Source: Flavobacteriales bacterium UBA2669
GTDB taxonomy: Bacteria > Bacteroidota > Bacteroidia > Flavobacteriales_E > Vicingaceae
Reading direction: 5' to 3'
Assembly (NCBI GenBank): GCA_002359215.1
Contig: DEMN01000012.1
Location: 186,001-250,000 of the forward strand
DNA: 64,000 nt
Shown: piece by piece, positions 33,603 to 42,538 of the stretch
Layout of the letters: each line of letters begins with the position of its first letter
Numbering within the stretch: position 1 is the first letter of the stretch
The notes under the pieces: generated by a model
Told to the model about the DNA's origin: nothing
The model's input: the letters and a program-made list of their open reading frames with translations, nothing else
Database searches by the model: none
Made by a program: the position numbers and the translations under genes

Positions 33603-36600
33603 ATGTTGATTAGAGCCAAACATATCATCTCATTGTTGGTATTGATGATTTCAATGCTGATGTATTCTACTGAGTTAAAAGCTCAGTGGAAATTAGATGT
33701 TAAGGGGACCGTAAAAAATGAAGATACAAAAAAAAGATTTGAAGGAGTTACCATTACCATCAAACGTAATGGAGCAGTGTGGAAGACAATTAATACTCCA
33801 GCAAATGGAGAGTTTGTATTAGAATTACCTCCCGATGCTGTTTATTTGGTAGAATTTTCTAAACCAGGGTTTACAGGAAAAAAAATTGAATTTTCCACTA
33901 AAAATGTACCGCCAGAAGATGCTAAATATGGTTTTGAATTTCCTATGGAAATGAATCTTTTTGAAGAGGTTGAGGGGCTAGATGTTTCTATTTTAGATAA
34001 ACCAATCGCAAAAGTAGCTTTCGATCCAGCTTATGGATATATGGACTTTGATCCAAATTATACTAAATCTATACAAAAAGAATTAGAGCAACTTAAAAAA
34101 GATCATGAGCAGAAACGTAAGGAACAAGAAGCAGCCAGAAAAGCTAAAGAAAAAGAGTATGCTACAGTAATAGCTTCCGCAGACAAATTATTTAATTCTA
34201 AAAAGTATGCTGAAGCAAAACCACTTTACGAACAAGCTGCTAAATTATTGCCGAGTGAAACATATCCTCAATTTCAATTAGGGTTAATAGCCGATGAATT
34301 AGCCGCAGCAAATGAAGCAAATGCTAGATATACAACAGCTATTGAAAGAGGCGATAAAGCATTTAGTGAAAGAAATTGGGAAAAAGCTAAAATGGAATAC
34401 AATGCTGCAATTAGCTATAAACCTGATGAAGCTTATCCGCAAAATAAAATTAAAGAGATTGATGATTTAATTAAGAACAAAGAAAAAATTGACAAAGAAT
34501 ATACTGACTTAATTACTTCGGGTGATGCTTATATGATAAATAAAGATTATGAAAAAGCAAAAGCAGACTTTGAGAAAGCTGCAGCACTTAAGGATTTTGA
34601 AGCTTATCCGAAAACCAAATTGAAAGAAATTGAAATTGCATTAGCAGAACTAGCTAAGAAAGAAGCTGAAGAAAAAGCCAAACAAGAAAAGTATGATGCC
34701 GCAATAGCAGCAGCTGATAAAGCATTGACAGCAAAGGAATATGATGCAGCTAAAGGGAAATATAACGAGGCATTAGGAGTAAAACCTGATGAACAATATC
34801 CCAAAACAAAATTGACAGAAATTGAAGGTTTATTAGCAGACTTAGCTAAGAAAGAAGCTGAAGAAAAAGCCAAAACTGAACAATATAATGCTTTAATTTC
34901 AGCAGCAGATAAAGCGCTTGGAGCAAAAGATTACGAAGATGCTAAAGGCAAATACAATGAAGCAATAGTTGTAAAACCTGAAGAAAAATACCCTAAGGAT
35001 AAAATTGTAGAAATTGATGGGATTTTAGCTGAATTAGCTAAGGAAGAAGCCGAAGAAAAAGCCAAGCAAGAAAAATATGATGCAGCAATTGCAGCCGCAG
35101 ATAAAGCCCTTACCGAAAAATCGTATGATGCTGCTAAAACTAAATACAACGAAGCGTTAAGCTTGAAGGCTGAAGAAAAATACCCTAAGGATAAAATTGT
35201 AGAGATTGATGGGATTTTAGCTGAATTAGCTAAGAAAGAAGCCGAAGAAAAAGCCAAACAAGAAAAGTATGATGCTGCCATAGCTGCTGCTGATAAAGCG
35301 TTAGCTGATAAATCTTATGATGCAGCTAAGGGGAAGTATAATGAAGCATTAGGAGTAAAACCTGATGAACAATATCCTAAAACAAAACTGACAGAAATTG
35401 AGGGTTTATTAGCAGAATTGGCTAAAAAAGAAGCAGCAGAAAAAGCAAATCAACAAAAGTATGATGCAGCTATAGCAGCAGCAGACAAAGCTCTTGGAGC
35501 AAAAGATTACGAAACAGCTAAGGGTAAATATAATGAAGCATTAGGAATTAAAGCAGAAGAGCAATATCCTAAAGATAAAATTAATGAGATTGAAAGCATT
35601 TTAGCAGAATTAGCTAAAAAAGAAGCAGAAGAAAAAGCCAAACAACAAAAATATGATGCAGCCATAGCAGCAGCAGATAAAGCGTTGGCTGAAAAATCTT
35701 ACGAAGCAGCTAAAGGTAAGTACAATGAAGCGTTGGAAGTGAAAGCTGAAGAAAAATACCCTAAAGATAAACTGAAAGAAATTGAAGGGATTTTAGCAGA
35801 AATTGCTCGTAAAAAAGCAGAAGAGGAATCTGCTATGATGGCTCAAAAAGAGAAAGATGAAAAATACAATGCAGCCATAGCAGCAGCAGATAAAGCTCTT
35901 GCTGAAAAATCGTATGATGCAGCAAAAGGAAAATACAATGAAGCACTAGGAGTTAAGCCAAACGAGCAATACCCTAAAGATAAGCTGACAGAAATTGATG
36001 GCATTTTGGCTGAAATAGCTAAAAAGAAAGTGGAAGAAGAAAGAGCTAGAATAGCTGATTTAGAAAAAACTGAAAATTATAATAGTTGGATAGCTTTGGC
36101 TGATAAGGCTTTTAATGATAAATCTTACGATCAGGCTAAAGAAAAGTATAACTTGGCATTAGGGTTAAAACCAAACGAACAATACCCTAAGAATAAAATA
36201 AATGAAATTGAAGGTATATTAGCTGAATTAGCAGGTAAAGAAGCTGCTGAAAAAGCCAAACAAGAAAAGTATAATACTCTGATCACTGCTGCCGACAATG
36301 CTTTATCAAGTAAAAATTATGAGACTGCTAAAGGTAAGTATAATGAAGCATTAGGGATTAAACCTGATGAACAATATCCTAAAAATAAAATTAAAGAGAT
36401 TGATGATTTATTAGCAAAATTAGCTCAACAATCTGTTGAAACTGAATTAGAGAAAGAAGCAGAGAAAAAGAAAAGAGAATACTATCAGGCGGTAATTGCC
36501 CAAGCTGATGCCGATTTTTATGGAGATAAGTTTGATAAAGCCACTCAAAAATATCAAGAGGCATTAATGATTTATCCGAATGAAGAATATCCTAAGAATC

Positions 36601-38783
36601 AATTAAAAGCCATAGATGTAGCTAAAGCAAAAGCATTAGCAGAAAAAGAGAAAAACGATAAATACAATGCTTTAATTGCTAGTGCTGATGATGCTTTTAA
36701 ATCTGAAAATTACGATCAAGCTAAGGTCAAATATAAAGATGCTCTTGCTGTTAAGTCTTCAGAAACTTATCCTAAAAACCAGATTGATGAGATAGAAAAA
36801 ATATTGGCAGCCAAAATTAAGGAACAAATTACGGTTAAGCCAAATGCTCAGGATCAGAAAAAAGCAGAGTATGATAGTTTTATAAAAATGGGTGATGATA
36901 ATTTTGACTCTAAATCTTACGAAACAGCAAAAAGCTTTTACAAAAAAGCGTTGAGCATTATGCCTAGTGAAGCTTATCCACAACAAAAAATTGAAGAAAT
37001 AAATAATATTTTAGCTCAAATTGCTGAGGAACAACGTAAAAATAAAAGTGAAGCGTTGGCTTTAAAGGCAAAACGAGAAAAGTATGACCAACTTATTTTT
37101 GATGCAGACAAATTGTTCTTATTGAATAAGTATGAAAACGCTAAAGATAAATACAAAGAAGCATTAGTACTATTTGAAGGAGAGCAGTATCCTAAAGATC
37201 AATTAGTGAAAATTGAGGCAATGTTGGATAAGTTAGCTAAAGAAAAAGAGGAGAAAGAAGTAGTAGTTAAAAACAATACTCCTCCACCGGGAAGTAGAGC
37301 TAAAATTGATGATAAAAGAGAGAAAGAGATTGAAGCAATGATGAAGAAGATTTGGGAAGATAAAGAAAAAGATAAGGATAGAGTTTTAGCTGAAGATAAA
37401 GCTATTTACAATAAACAAGAAGAGATAAGAGTATCAACTAGTAAAGAAAAAACCAATAAGGCTCAAGATGAAATTTTAGCCACTTACGAGCAAATAAGTA
37501 AACTGAAGGAAGAAGGGGATAAGAAATATCTTGAAAATGAAAAAGAATTACAAGCTGATAAGGAATCTTATAACAAACAAGAGGAAATTAGAATTAAATA
37601 CAATGTTGACAAAACCAATAAGGCTCAAGATGAAATTTTAGCAACTTACGAGCAAATTGAAAAAATGCAAAAAGAGGGCGATAAAAAATATTTAGAAAAT
37701 GAAAAACAGCTTCAAAGCAATAAAGCATACTACAATCAGCAACAAACGAATAACATAAAATCAGCTAACGATAAAACAAAAGAGGCTCATACTTATGCCA
37801 ATAAGCAAAAAGAAAACATGGGTAAATATGCTAAAGATAACGAGCCTAGATATCAACAAAAAGTAGAAGATTTATATACTTACAAAAGCGATATTCAGGA
37901 AGACAGATGGATAATGATAGAGAATGCAGATAAGAAAAGACAGAAAAATCAAGAAACAATAGACAATCAGCAAGCTACTATTCAACAGAACCAAAAAGAT
38001 TATGAGGCAAAAAGAAAAGATAGAGAGATAGATGTGAAAAAATATAGTAAAGATTTAGCAGCTTTAGAAGAAGTTAGAATAAATACATCCTTACAAAAAG
38101 TAGAAGATAACAGAAGAGAACTTCAAAAATATGCTGACCAAATTGCTTTGATGCAGATAGAGCAGACAAAAAAACATAAAGCTAAAGCAGAAAAGTTAGC
38201 TGCTGATAAATTGCTTTACATGCAATACAATGAGAAAAGAATAGCTGAAGAAAAACAAAAAAATGATAAGGCTACTGCTGAATTAAAAGATTATAAAACT
38301 CAATTAATCAAAGAGCAACAAAAATATCAGAAAGATGCTGACTTTAAACGTTCAAAAAATGAACAAGAAGCAATTGCCCAAAAGGAATTGTTAAACAAAC
38401 CAACCAAAGAACAATTGCAAAGAACTATAAATGCGGAGAAACAATTACAAAAAGAGAAGCAGTTTTATACAGATTATCAATCTCAATTAAATGCCAAACA
38501 AATTGAAAAATCAACCAAAGCATCAGAAGAAGTATATGATGTTTATGTTGGAGAAAAGAAATTATCGAGTAACTTAGATCAGTTTGATAAAAAATACCCA
38601 CAAGGAATTACCGAAGAAGAAAGAGAAACAGGTAATGCAATTGTAATTAGAAGAATTAAAGTTACTGGAGATCATGCAGATGTTTATGAAAGAATTTTTT
38701 ATAAATGGGGTGGAGTTTATTACTCTAAAAATGGTGTTAGTATTTCAAAAAACATTTGGGATAATGAATCTATTGAAAAATAG
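33603..38783 (+). CDS. Giant secreted TPR-repeat and coiled-coil protein
   Basis: A 1726-residue exported protein. It has a signal peptide (LVLMISMLMYSTELKAQ), a carboxypeptidase-regulatory-like beta domain (about 30-125, VKGTVKNEDTKKRFEGVTIT) and a linker containing a GYMDFDPNY motif. Sixteen tandem repeats of about 64 residues follow (about 184-1220), each a TPR-like helix pair (KYDAAIAAADKAL, YDAAKGKYNEAL) with a conserved YPK turn and a charged connector. A long Lys/Glu-rich coiled coil with its own 54-residue duplication follows (about 1230-1660), then a conserved beta-like tail (IVIRRIKVTGDHADVYERIF). It is probably a periplasmic or surface scaffold. I know no defined function. It stands alone, with 126 bases upstream. 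Confidence 0.85.
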   Translation: MLIRAKHIISLLVLMISMLMYSTELKAQWKLDVKGTVKNEDTKKRFEGVTITIKRNGAVWKTINTPANGEFVLELPPDAVYLVEFSKPGFTGKKIEFSTKNVPPEDAKYGFEFPMEMNLFEEVEGLDVSILDKPIAKVAFDPAYGYMDFDPNYTKSIQKELEQLKKDHEQKRKEQEAARKAKEKEYATVIASADKLFNSKKYAEAKPLYEQAAKLLPSETYPQFQLGLIADELAAANEANARYTTAIERGDKAFSERNWEKAKMEYNAAISYKPDEAYPQNKIKEIDDLIKNKEKIDKEYTDLITSGDAYMINKDYEKAKADFEKAAALKDFEAYPKTKLKEIEIALAELAKKEAEEKAKQEKYDAAIAAADKALTAKEYDAAKGKYNEALGVKPDEQYPKTKLTEIEGLLADLAKKEAEEKAKTEQYNALISAADKALGAKDYEDAKGKYNEAIVVKPEEKYPKDKIVEIDGILAELAKEEAEEKAKQEKYDAAIAAADKALTEKSYDAAKTKYNEALSLKAEEKYPKDKIVEIDGILAELAKKEAEEKAKQEKYDAAIAAADKALADKSYDAAKGKYNEALGVKPDEQYPKTKLTEIEGLLAELAKKEAAEKANQQKYDAAIAAADKALGAKDYETAKGKYNEALGIKAEEQYPKDKINEIESILAELAKKEAEEKAKQQKYDAAIAAADKALAEKSYEAAKGKYNEALEVKAEEKYPKDKLKEIEGILAEIARKKAEEESAMMAQKEKDEKYNAAIAAADKALAEKSYDAAKGKYNEALGVKPNEQYPKDKLTEIDGILAEIAKKKVEEERARIADLEKTENYNSWIALADKAFNDKSYDQAKEKYNLALGLKPNEQYPKNKINEIEGILAELAGKEAAEKAKQEKYNTLITAADNALSSKNYETAKGKYNEALGIKPDEQYPKNKIKEIDDLLAKLAQQSVETELEKEAEKKKREYYQAVIAQADADFYGDKFDKATQKYQEALMIYPNEEYPKNQLKAIDVAKAKALAEKEKNDKYNALIASADDAFKSENYDQAKVKYKDALAVKSSETYPKNQIDEIEKILAAKIKEQITVKPNAQDQKKAEYDSFIKMGDDNFDSKSYETAKSFYKKALSIMPSEAYPQQKIEEINNILAQIAEEQRKNKSEALALKAKREKYDQLIFDADKLFLLNKYENAKDKYKEALVLFEGEQYPKDQLVKIEAMLDKLAKEKEEKEVVVKNNTPPPGSRAKIDDKREKEIEAMMKKIWEDKEKDKDRVLAEDKAIYNKQEEIRVSTSKEKTNKAQDEILATYEQISKLKEEGDKKYLENEKELQADKESYNKQEEIRIKYNVDKTNKAQDEILATYEQIEKMQKEGDKKYLENEKQLQSNKAYYNQQQTNNIKSANDKTKEAHTYANKQKENMGKYAKDNEPRYQQKVEDLYTYKSDIQEDRWIMIENADKKRQKNQETIDNQQATIQQNQKDYEAKRKDREIDVKKYSKDLAALEEVRINTSLQKVEDNRRELQKYADQIALMQIEQTKKHKAKAEKLAADKLLYMQYNEKRIAEEKQKNDKATAELKDYKTQLIKEQQKYQKDADFKRSKNEQEAIAQKELLNKPTKEQLQRTINAEKQLQKEKQFYTDYQSQLNAKQIEKSTKASEEVYDVYVGEKKLSSNLDQFDKKYPQGITEEERETGNAIVIRRIKVTGDHADVYERIFYKWGGVYYSKNGVSISKNIWDNESIEK
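34150..37262 (+). repeat. Sixteen tandem in-frame repeats of about 192 bp inside the giant protein gene
   Basis: Each unit encodes KY(D/N)AAI-type helix A, a Y-x-x-AK-x-KY-x-EAL helix B, and a YPK/YPQ turn before an EI-rich helix and an EEKAKQE connector. Units 4-10 (about 34690-36070) are nearly identical in protein and very similar in DNA, while the outer units have diverged. Units 9, 10, 12, 14 and 15 carry slightly longer connectors. The pattern suggests recent expansion of the central units by unequal recombination. Confidence 0.9.
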
Positions 38784-38859
38784 AAATTCTAACAAACCCA
38801 TCAATCATTTTTTTAGTTCCACAATTTATTTTTACATTTACGCTTCATAAAAATTGTAC

Positions 38860-40344
38860 ATGGAGTCTGTAAAAAAACCAAATTTATTTCAAGCATTAAT
38901 TCCAATAGTAGTTTTAGTACTACTTTTAGTGATAAATGTAGTGTTGGTTTTTGGAGATAATGCATTAGGCGGAGCAAATCAAATAGTTTTATTGCTTGCT
39001 GGATCAGTTGCTGCTGCTATAGGAATGTACAACGGATATACATGGATATCTATTCAGAAGGGAATTGTAAAAAGTATAAAATCTGCCTTACCTGCACTTA
39101 TTATTTTATTATTAATTGGTGCTTTAGCCGGAACATGGATGATAAGCGGAGTAGTACCTGCAATGATTTATTATGGGTTAGATATACTTCATCCAAAAAT
39201 CTTTTTAGTAGCCACCTGTATTATTTGTGCAGTTGTTTCTTTGGCAACAGGTAGTTCATGGACAACCGCAGCAACGGTTGGTATTGCTTTAATAGGAATT
39301 GGAGATGTATTAGGGTTTAATAAAGGAATGGTGGCAGGAGCAATTCTTTCAGGAGCTTATTTTGGAGATAAAATGTCGCCTTTGTCGGATACTACCAATC
39401 TTGCCCCTGCAATGGCAGGTACAGATTTAATTACGCATATTAAATATATGGCATTAACGACTGTACCATCCATTGCTATTACGTTACTTATATTTTTAGT
39501 TATTGGATTTACATTTGAATCGGTTGGTAATGTTACAGATGTAAATGAGTTAAAAACAGCTATAGCATCAAAAATAGTAATTACACCTTGGTTATTTTTA
39601 GTTCCTGTTGCTGTAATATTGTTGATTGTGAAAAAAGTGGATGCTATTCCTGCATTGTTTATTGGTAGTTTATTAGGTGGTTTGTTTGCCCTTATTTTTC
39701 AACAAGATTTAATTGTTGTGTTGGCAGAAAGCACTTCTCTAACTTTTGAAGCTGCTTATGAAGTTATTGTAAATGCTATGACAACAGATATGAGTATTCC
39801 CACAGAAAACGAGTTGGTAAATGAATTGTTGGAAACAGGAGGAATGAATGGTATGTTAGGAACCATTTGGTTAATTATTTGTGCAATGATTTTTGGAGGA
39901 GTAATGGAAAAAACAGGCATGTTAAAAACCATTACTAATACATTAATTCCATTAGCAAAATCTACAGGTTCTTTAATAGCTACTACTACTGTTACTTGTG
40001 TAACGTTTAATGTAACCGCTTCCGACCAATATTTGGCAATTGTTGTTCCTGGAAAAATGTTTAGCAAAATATACAAAGAAAGAGAACTTCATCCAAAAGT
40101 ATTGAGCCGTACACTCGAAGATTCGGGAACAGTTACATCTGTACTTATTCCTTGGAATACTTGCGGAGCTTATCACTCAGGAGTTTTAGGTGTGGCAACA
40201 GGCGATTATTTTATGTATTGTTTTTTCAATATTTTAAGTCCAATTATGACGATAATTTTTGGTGTTTTTAATATTAAAATTGCTAAACTTGTATATAGAG
40301 AAAAACATAACCCAAATGAGGTAAATTCCGTAACAAAAAAATAA
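38860..40344 (+). CDS. nhaC: Na+/H+ antiporter NhaC family
   Basis: An inner-membrane antiporter exporting sodium in exchange for protons. About eleven helices are present. The family signature region is GAILSGAYFGDKMSPLSDTT followed by NLAPAMAGTDLITHI, with VTASDQYLAIVVPGKMF and IPWNTCGAYHSGVLGV in the second half. The start is placed at ATG 38860 (MESVKKPNLFQ); a TTG six bases earlier would add only two residues. The length of about 494 residues fits the family. It is followed 13 bases later by the YwqK-like gene and may be co-transcribed. Confidence 0.92.
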   Translation: MESVKKPNLFQALIPIVVLVLLLVINVVLVFGDNALGGANQIVLLLAGSVAAAIGMYNGYTWISIQKGIVKSIKSALPALIILLLIGALAGTWMISGVVPAMIYYGLDILHPKIFLVATCIICAVVSLATGSSWTTAATVGIALIGIGDVLGFNKGMVAGAILSGAYFGDKMSPLSDTTNLAPAMAGTDLITHIKYMALTTVPSIAITLLIFLVIGFTFESVGNVTDVNELKTAIASKIVITPWLFLVPVAVILLIVKKVDAIPALFIGSLLGGLFALIFQQDLIVVLAESTSLTFEAAYEVIVNAMTTDMSIPTENELVNELLETGGMNGMLGTIWLIICAMIFGGVMEKTGMLKTITNTLIPLAKSTGSLIATTTVTCVTFNVTASDQYLAIVVPGKMFSKIYKERELHPKVLSRTLEDSGTVTSVLIPWNTCGAYHSGVLGVATGDYFMYCFFNILSPIMTIIFGVFNIKIAKLVYREKHNPNEVNSVTKK

Positions 40345-40357
40345 AAATTCAAAACAC

Positions 40358-41083
40358 ATGAAAATATTTTATATTACCTTAGTTACTATTTTAGTATTAA
40401 AAACATCAACTTTTTTTGCTCAATCTAAAAGTTATGCTCCAGAAGAAGTAATTGATCAAAAATTTGGTATTCAAATGTATGAGCCATTAAACATGATGCT
40501 TGGAAGAGATACTGTACGAAATGATGAAAATGGCTATGCTGCTAATGGTTTTATTGAAGACTTTTATAGCAGTGGACAATTACTTCACAAAGGCTTTTAT
40601 GTTGACGGGCAGCTAAAGATATACAAAAACTATTATCCTAACGGAACAGTAGAAAGAAACTTTAGAGTTACAGATATTAAAAAAAGTAAAATGTCAATTT
40701 ATTATAGTGATGGCAAACCAAAATCTGAAATTGAATATGTAGAAACAGAAGCTCAAAAATGGACAGATTACTACCCTAATGGAAATATAGAGTTTGTTGA
40801 AGAATATCACAAATCTTTTTTATATTATATTTTTAAAGCCAATTATTTTGAAGATGGTAAGCCCGAAAACACCTTAGAATTAACAGATAAAAAGAAGTTA
40901 ATTTATGATCAAAAGTACTACCATAAAAATGGCAACCTTAAGGAAGAAGGTGAAATGAAGTACAACAAAGCTTTATTTGATTATGAAAGAATTGGAACGT
41001 GGACTAAATATGATGAAAATGGAAAAGCTATCAAAAAAGTAAAATATGCTAGCGGTAAAGTTCAAAGTGAAACCGATTTATAA
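40358..41083 (+). CDS. Secreted YwqK-like/MORN-repeat protein
   Basis: A 241-residue exported protein with a signal peptide (KIFYITLVTILVLKTSTFFAQ) and repeated short motifs of the MORN/YwqK kind: DFYSSGQLLHKGFY, YYPNGTVERNF, YYSDGKPKSEIEY, YYPNGNIEFVEEY, YYHKNGNLKEEGE and YDENGKAIKKVKY. YwqK was named as an antitoxin in Bacillus, but such repeat proteins are common in Bacteroidetes without a toxin partner, and none is seen here. Function is unknown. It lies between nhaC and mpl with short spacing on both sides. Confidence 0.82.
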   Translation: MKIFYITLVTILVLKTSTFFAQSKSYAPEEVIDQKFGIQMYEPLNMMLGRDTVRNDENGYAANGFIEDFYSSGQLLHKGFYVDGQLKIYKNYYPNGTVERNFRVTDIKKSKMSIYYSDGKPKSEIEYVETEAQKWTDYYPNGNIEFVEEYHKSFLYYIFKANYFEDGKPENTLELTDKKKLIYDQKYYHKNGNLKEEGEMKYNKALFDYERIGTWTKYDENGKAIKKVKYASGKVQSETDL

Positions 41084-41104
41084 CCAATGCTATAATTGTC
41101 AAAT

Positions 41105-42469
41105 ATGAAGATTCATTTTATTGCTATTGGTGGAAGTGCCATGCATAATCTTTCTATCGCTCTTCACAAAAAAGGGTATAAAGTTACAGGCTCTGATGAT
41201 GAAATTTTTGAACCCAGTAAAAGTAGGTTAGCCAAATATGGTTTATTGCCTAAAATAGAAGGTTGGAATGAAGAAAATATTCATGCCGATTTGGATGCTG
41301 TAATACTTGGAATGCATGCAAGAAATGATAATCCGGAGTTAATAAAAGCTAAGACATTAGGACTAAAAATTTATTCCTATCCTGAATATATTTATGAGCA
41401 ATCTAAAAACAAAACTAGAGTAGTAATAGGAGGGAGTCATGGAAAAACCTCTATTACAGCTATGGTGTTGCATGTGTTACAAAAAATCAATGTTGATGCC
41501 GATTATATGGTTGGAGCTCAACTCGAAGGATTTGAAACCATGGTAAAAATTACAGATGCTCCGGTTATTGTTTTAGAAGGAGATGAATACCTTTCTTCAC
41601 CAATAGACAGAAGACCAAAGTTCCATTTATACCAACCAAATATAGCTTTGCTTAGCGGTATTTCTTGGGATCACATTAATGTTTTTCCAACTTTTGAAAA
41701 TTATGTGGAGCAGTTTAGAATATTTATTGATTTAATTGAAGAAAATGGCTTTTTGGCGTATTGTGAAAACGATAAAATACTAAAAGAACTAGCTGAGAAA
41801 ACCATAAAAAATATTACCAAAATACCTTATTCAACACCTAGTTATTATATAGACAATGGGACTACTTATCTTAAAACAACTGATGGAAATATTCCATTAA
41901 TTGTTTTTGGAGAACATAATTTACAAAACTTAAATGGAGCAAAATTAATTTGCAATCAGTTAGGTGTAAAAGATGCCGATTTTTATAATGCTATAGCTAC
42001 TTTTAAAGGAGCAGCAAAAAGGTTGGAGTTAATTGCAAAGAACAATACGGTTGCGGTTTATAAGGATTTTGCACACTCACCATCTAAATTAAAAGCAACT
42101 ACCAAAGCTGTTAAACAACAATACCCTGACAGAAAAGTAGTAGCGTGTATGGAGTTACACACGTTTAGCAGCTTAAATAAAAACTTTTTAAGTGAGTATG
42201 ATAGTGCTATGATTGATGCTGATGAAGCTTATGTATATTATAGCGAACATACCTTGGAGCATAAAAAATTAGAACACATTACACCTACTGAAGTTAAAAA
42301 GGCTTTTGCATCTGATAATGTTGAGGTAATTAACGATTCTAAACAATTGGTAAGCTTATTGGAAAATAAAAACTGGAACAATAGTGTATTGTTACTCATG
42401 AGTTCAGGAAATTTTGATGGAGTTGATTTAAACGCTTTTGGCGAAAAAATAGTGGAAAGTACCAATTAG
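41105..42469 (+). CDS. mpl: UDP-N-acetylmuramate:tripeptide ligase (Mpl-type Mur ligase)
   Basis: A peptidoglycan-recycling ligase that attaches released tripeptide to UDP-MurNAc. The Rossmann opening is KIHFIAIGGSAMHNLSIAL, distinct from MurC's GIGG..MSG form. The ATP site is GGSHGKTSITAMVLHVL (about 104-120), followed by LEGDEYLSSPIDRRPKF and SWDHINVFPTFENYV. A C-terminal ligase domain contains VYKDFAHSPSKLKATTKAV. The start is set at ATG 41105; a TTG at 41096 would add only three residues. The length of 454 residues matches Mpl. MurC cannot be excluded from sequence alone, but the motif forms favour Mpl. Confidence 0.87.
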   Translation: MKIHFIAIGGSAMHNLSIALHKKGYKVTGSDDEIFEPSKSRLAKYGLLPKIEGWNEENIHADLDAVILGMHARNDNPELIKAKTLGLKIYSYPEYIYEQSKNKTRVVIGGSHGKTSITAMVLHVLQKINVDADYMVGAQLEGFETMVKITDAPVIVLEGDEYLSSPIDRRPKFHLYQPNIALLSGISWDHINVFPTFENYVEQFRIFIDLIEENGFLAYCENDKILKELAEKTIKNITKIPYSTPSYYIDNGTTYLKTTDGNIPLIVFGEHNLQNLNGAKLICNQLGVKDADFYNAIATFKGAAKRLELIAKNNTVAVYKDFAHSPSKLKATTKAVKQQYPDRKVVACMELHTFSSLNKNFLSEYDSAMIDADEAYVYYSEHTLEHKKLEHITPTEVKKAFASDNVEVINDSKQLVSLLENKNWNNSVLLLMSSGNFDGVDLNAFGEKIVESTN

Positions 42470-42538
42470 TTTATAGACTAAGAGTTTATAACTTTATATA
42501 GATATAGACCTTCTAGTTCATATTATAAAATTGTTCAA

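Noticed and set aside
34604..35281. Two minus-strand open frames of 89 and 116 codons inside the giant repeat gene
   Set aside because: They repeat with the same period as the plus-strand repeats and have Ser/Ala-rich low-complexity translations; they are antisense shadows of the coding repeats.
34150..37262. Regularly spaced direct repeats that could suggest a CRISPR array
   Set aside because: The period of about 192 bp is in frame, the units are coding and TPR-like, and no short conserved repeat with variable spacers is seen.
40358..41083. Toxin-antitoxin module (YwqK is named as an antitoxin in Bacillus)
   Set aside because: No toxin-like gene flanks it; the protein has a signal peptide and MORN-like repeats common in Bacteroidetes secreted proteins.
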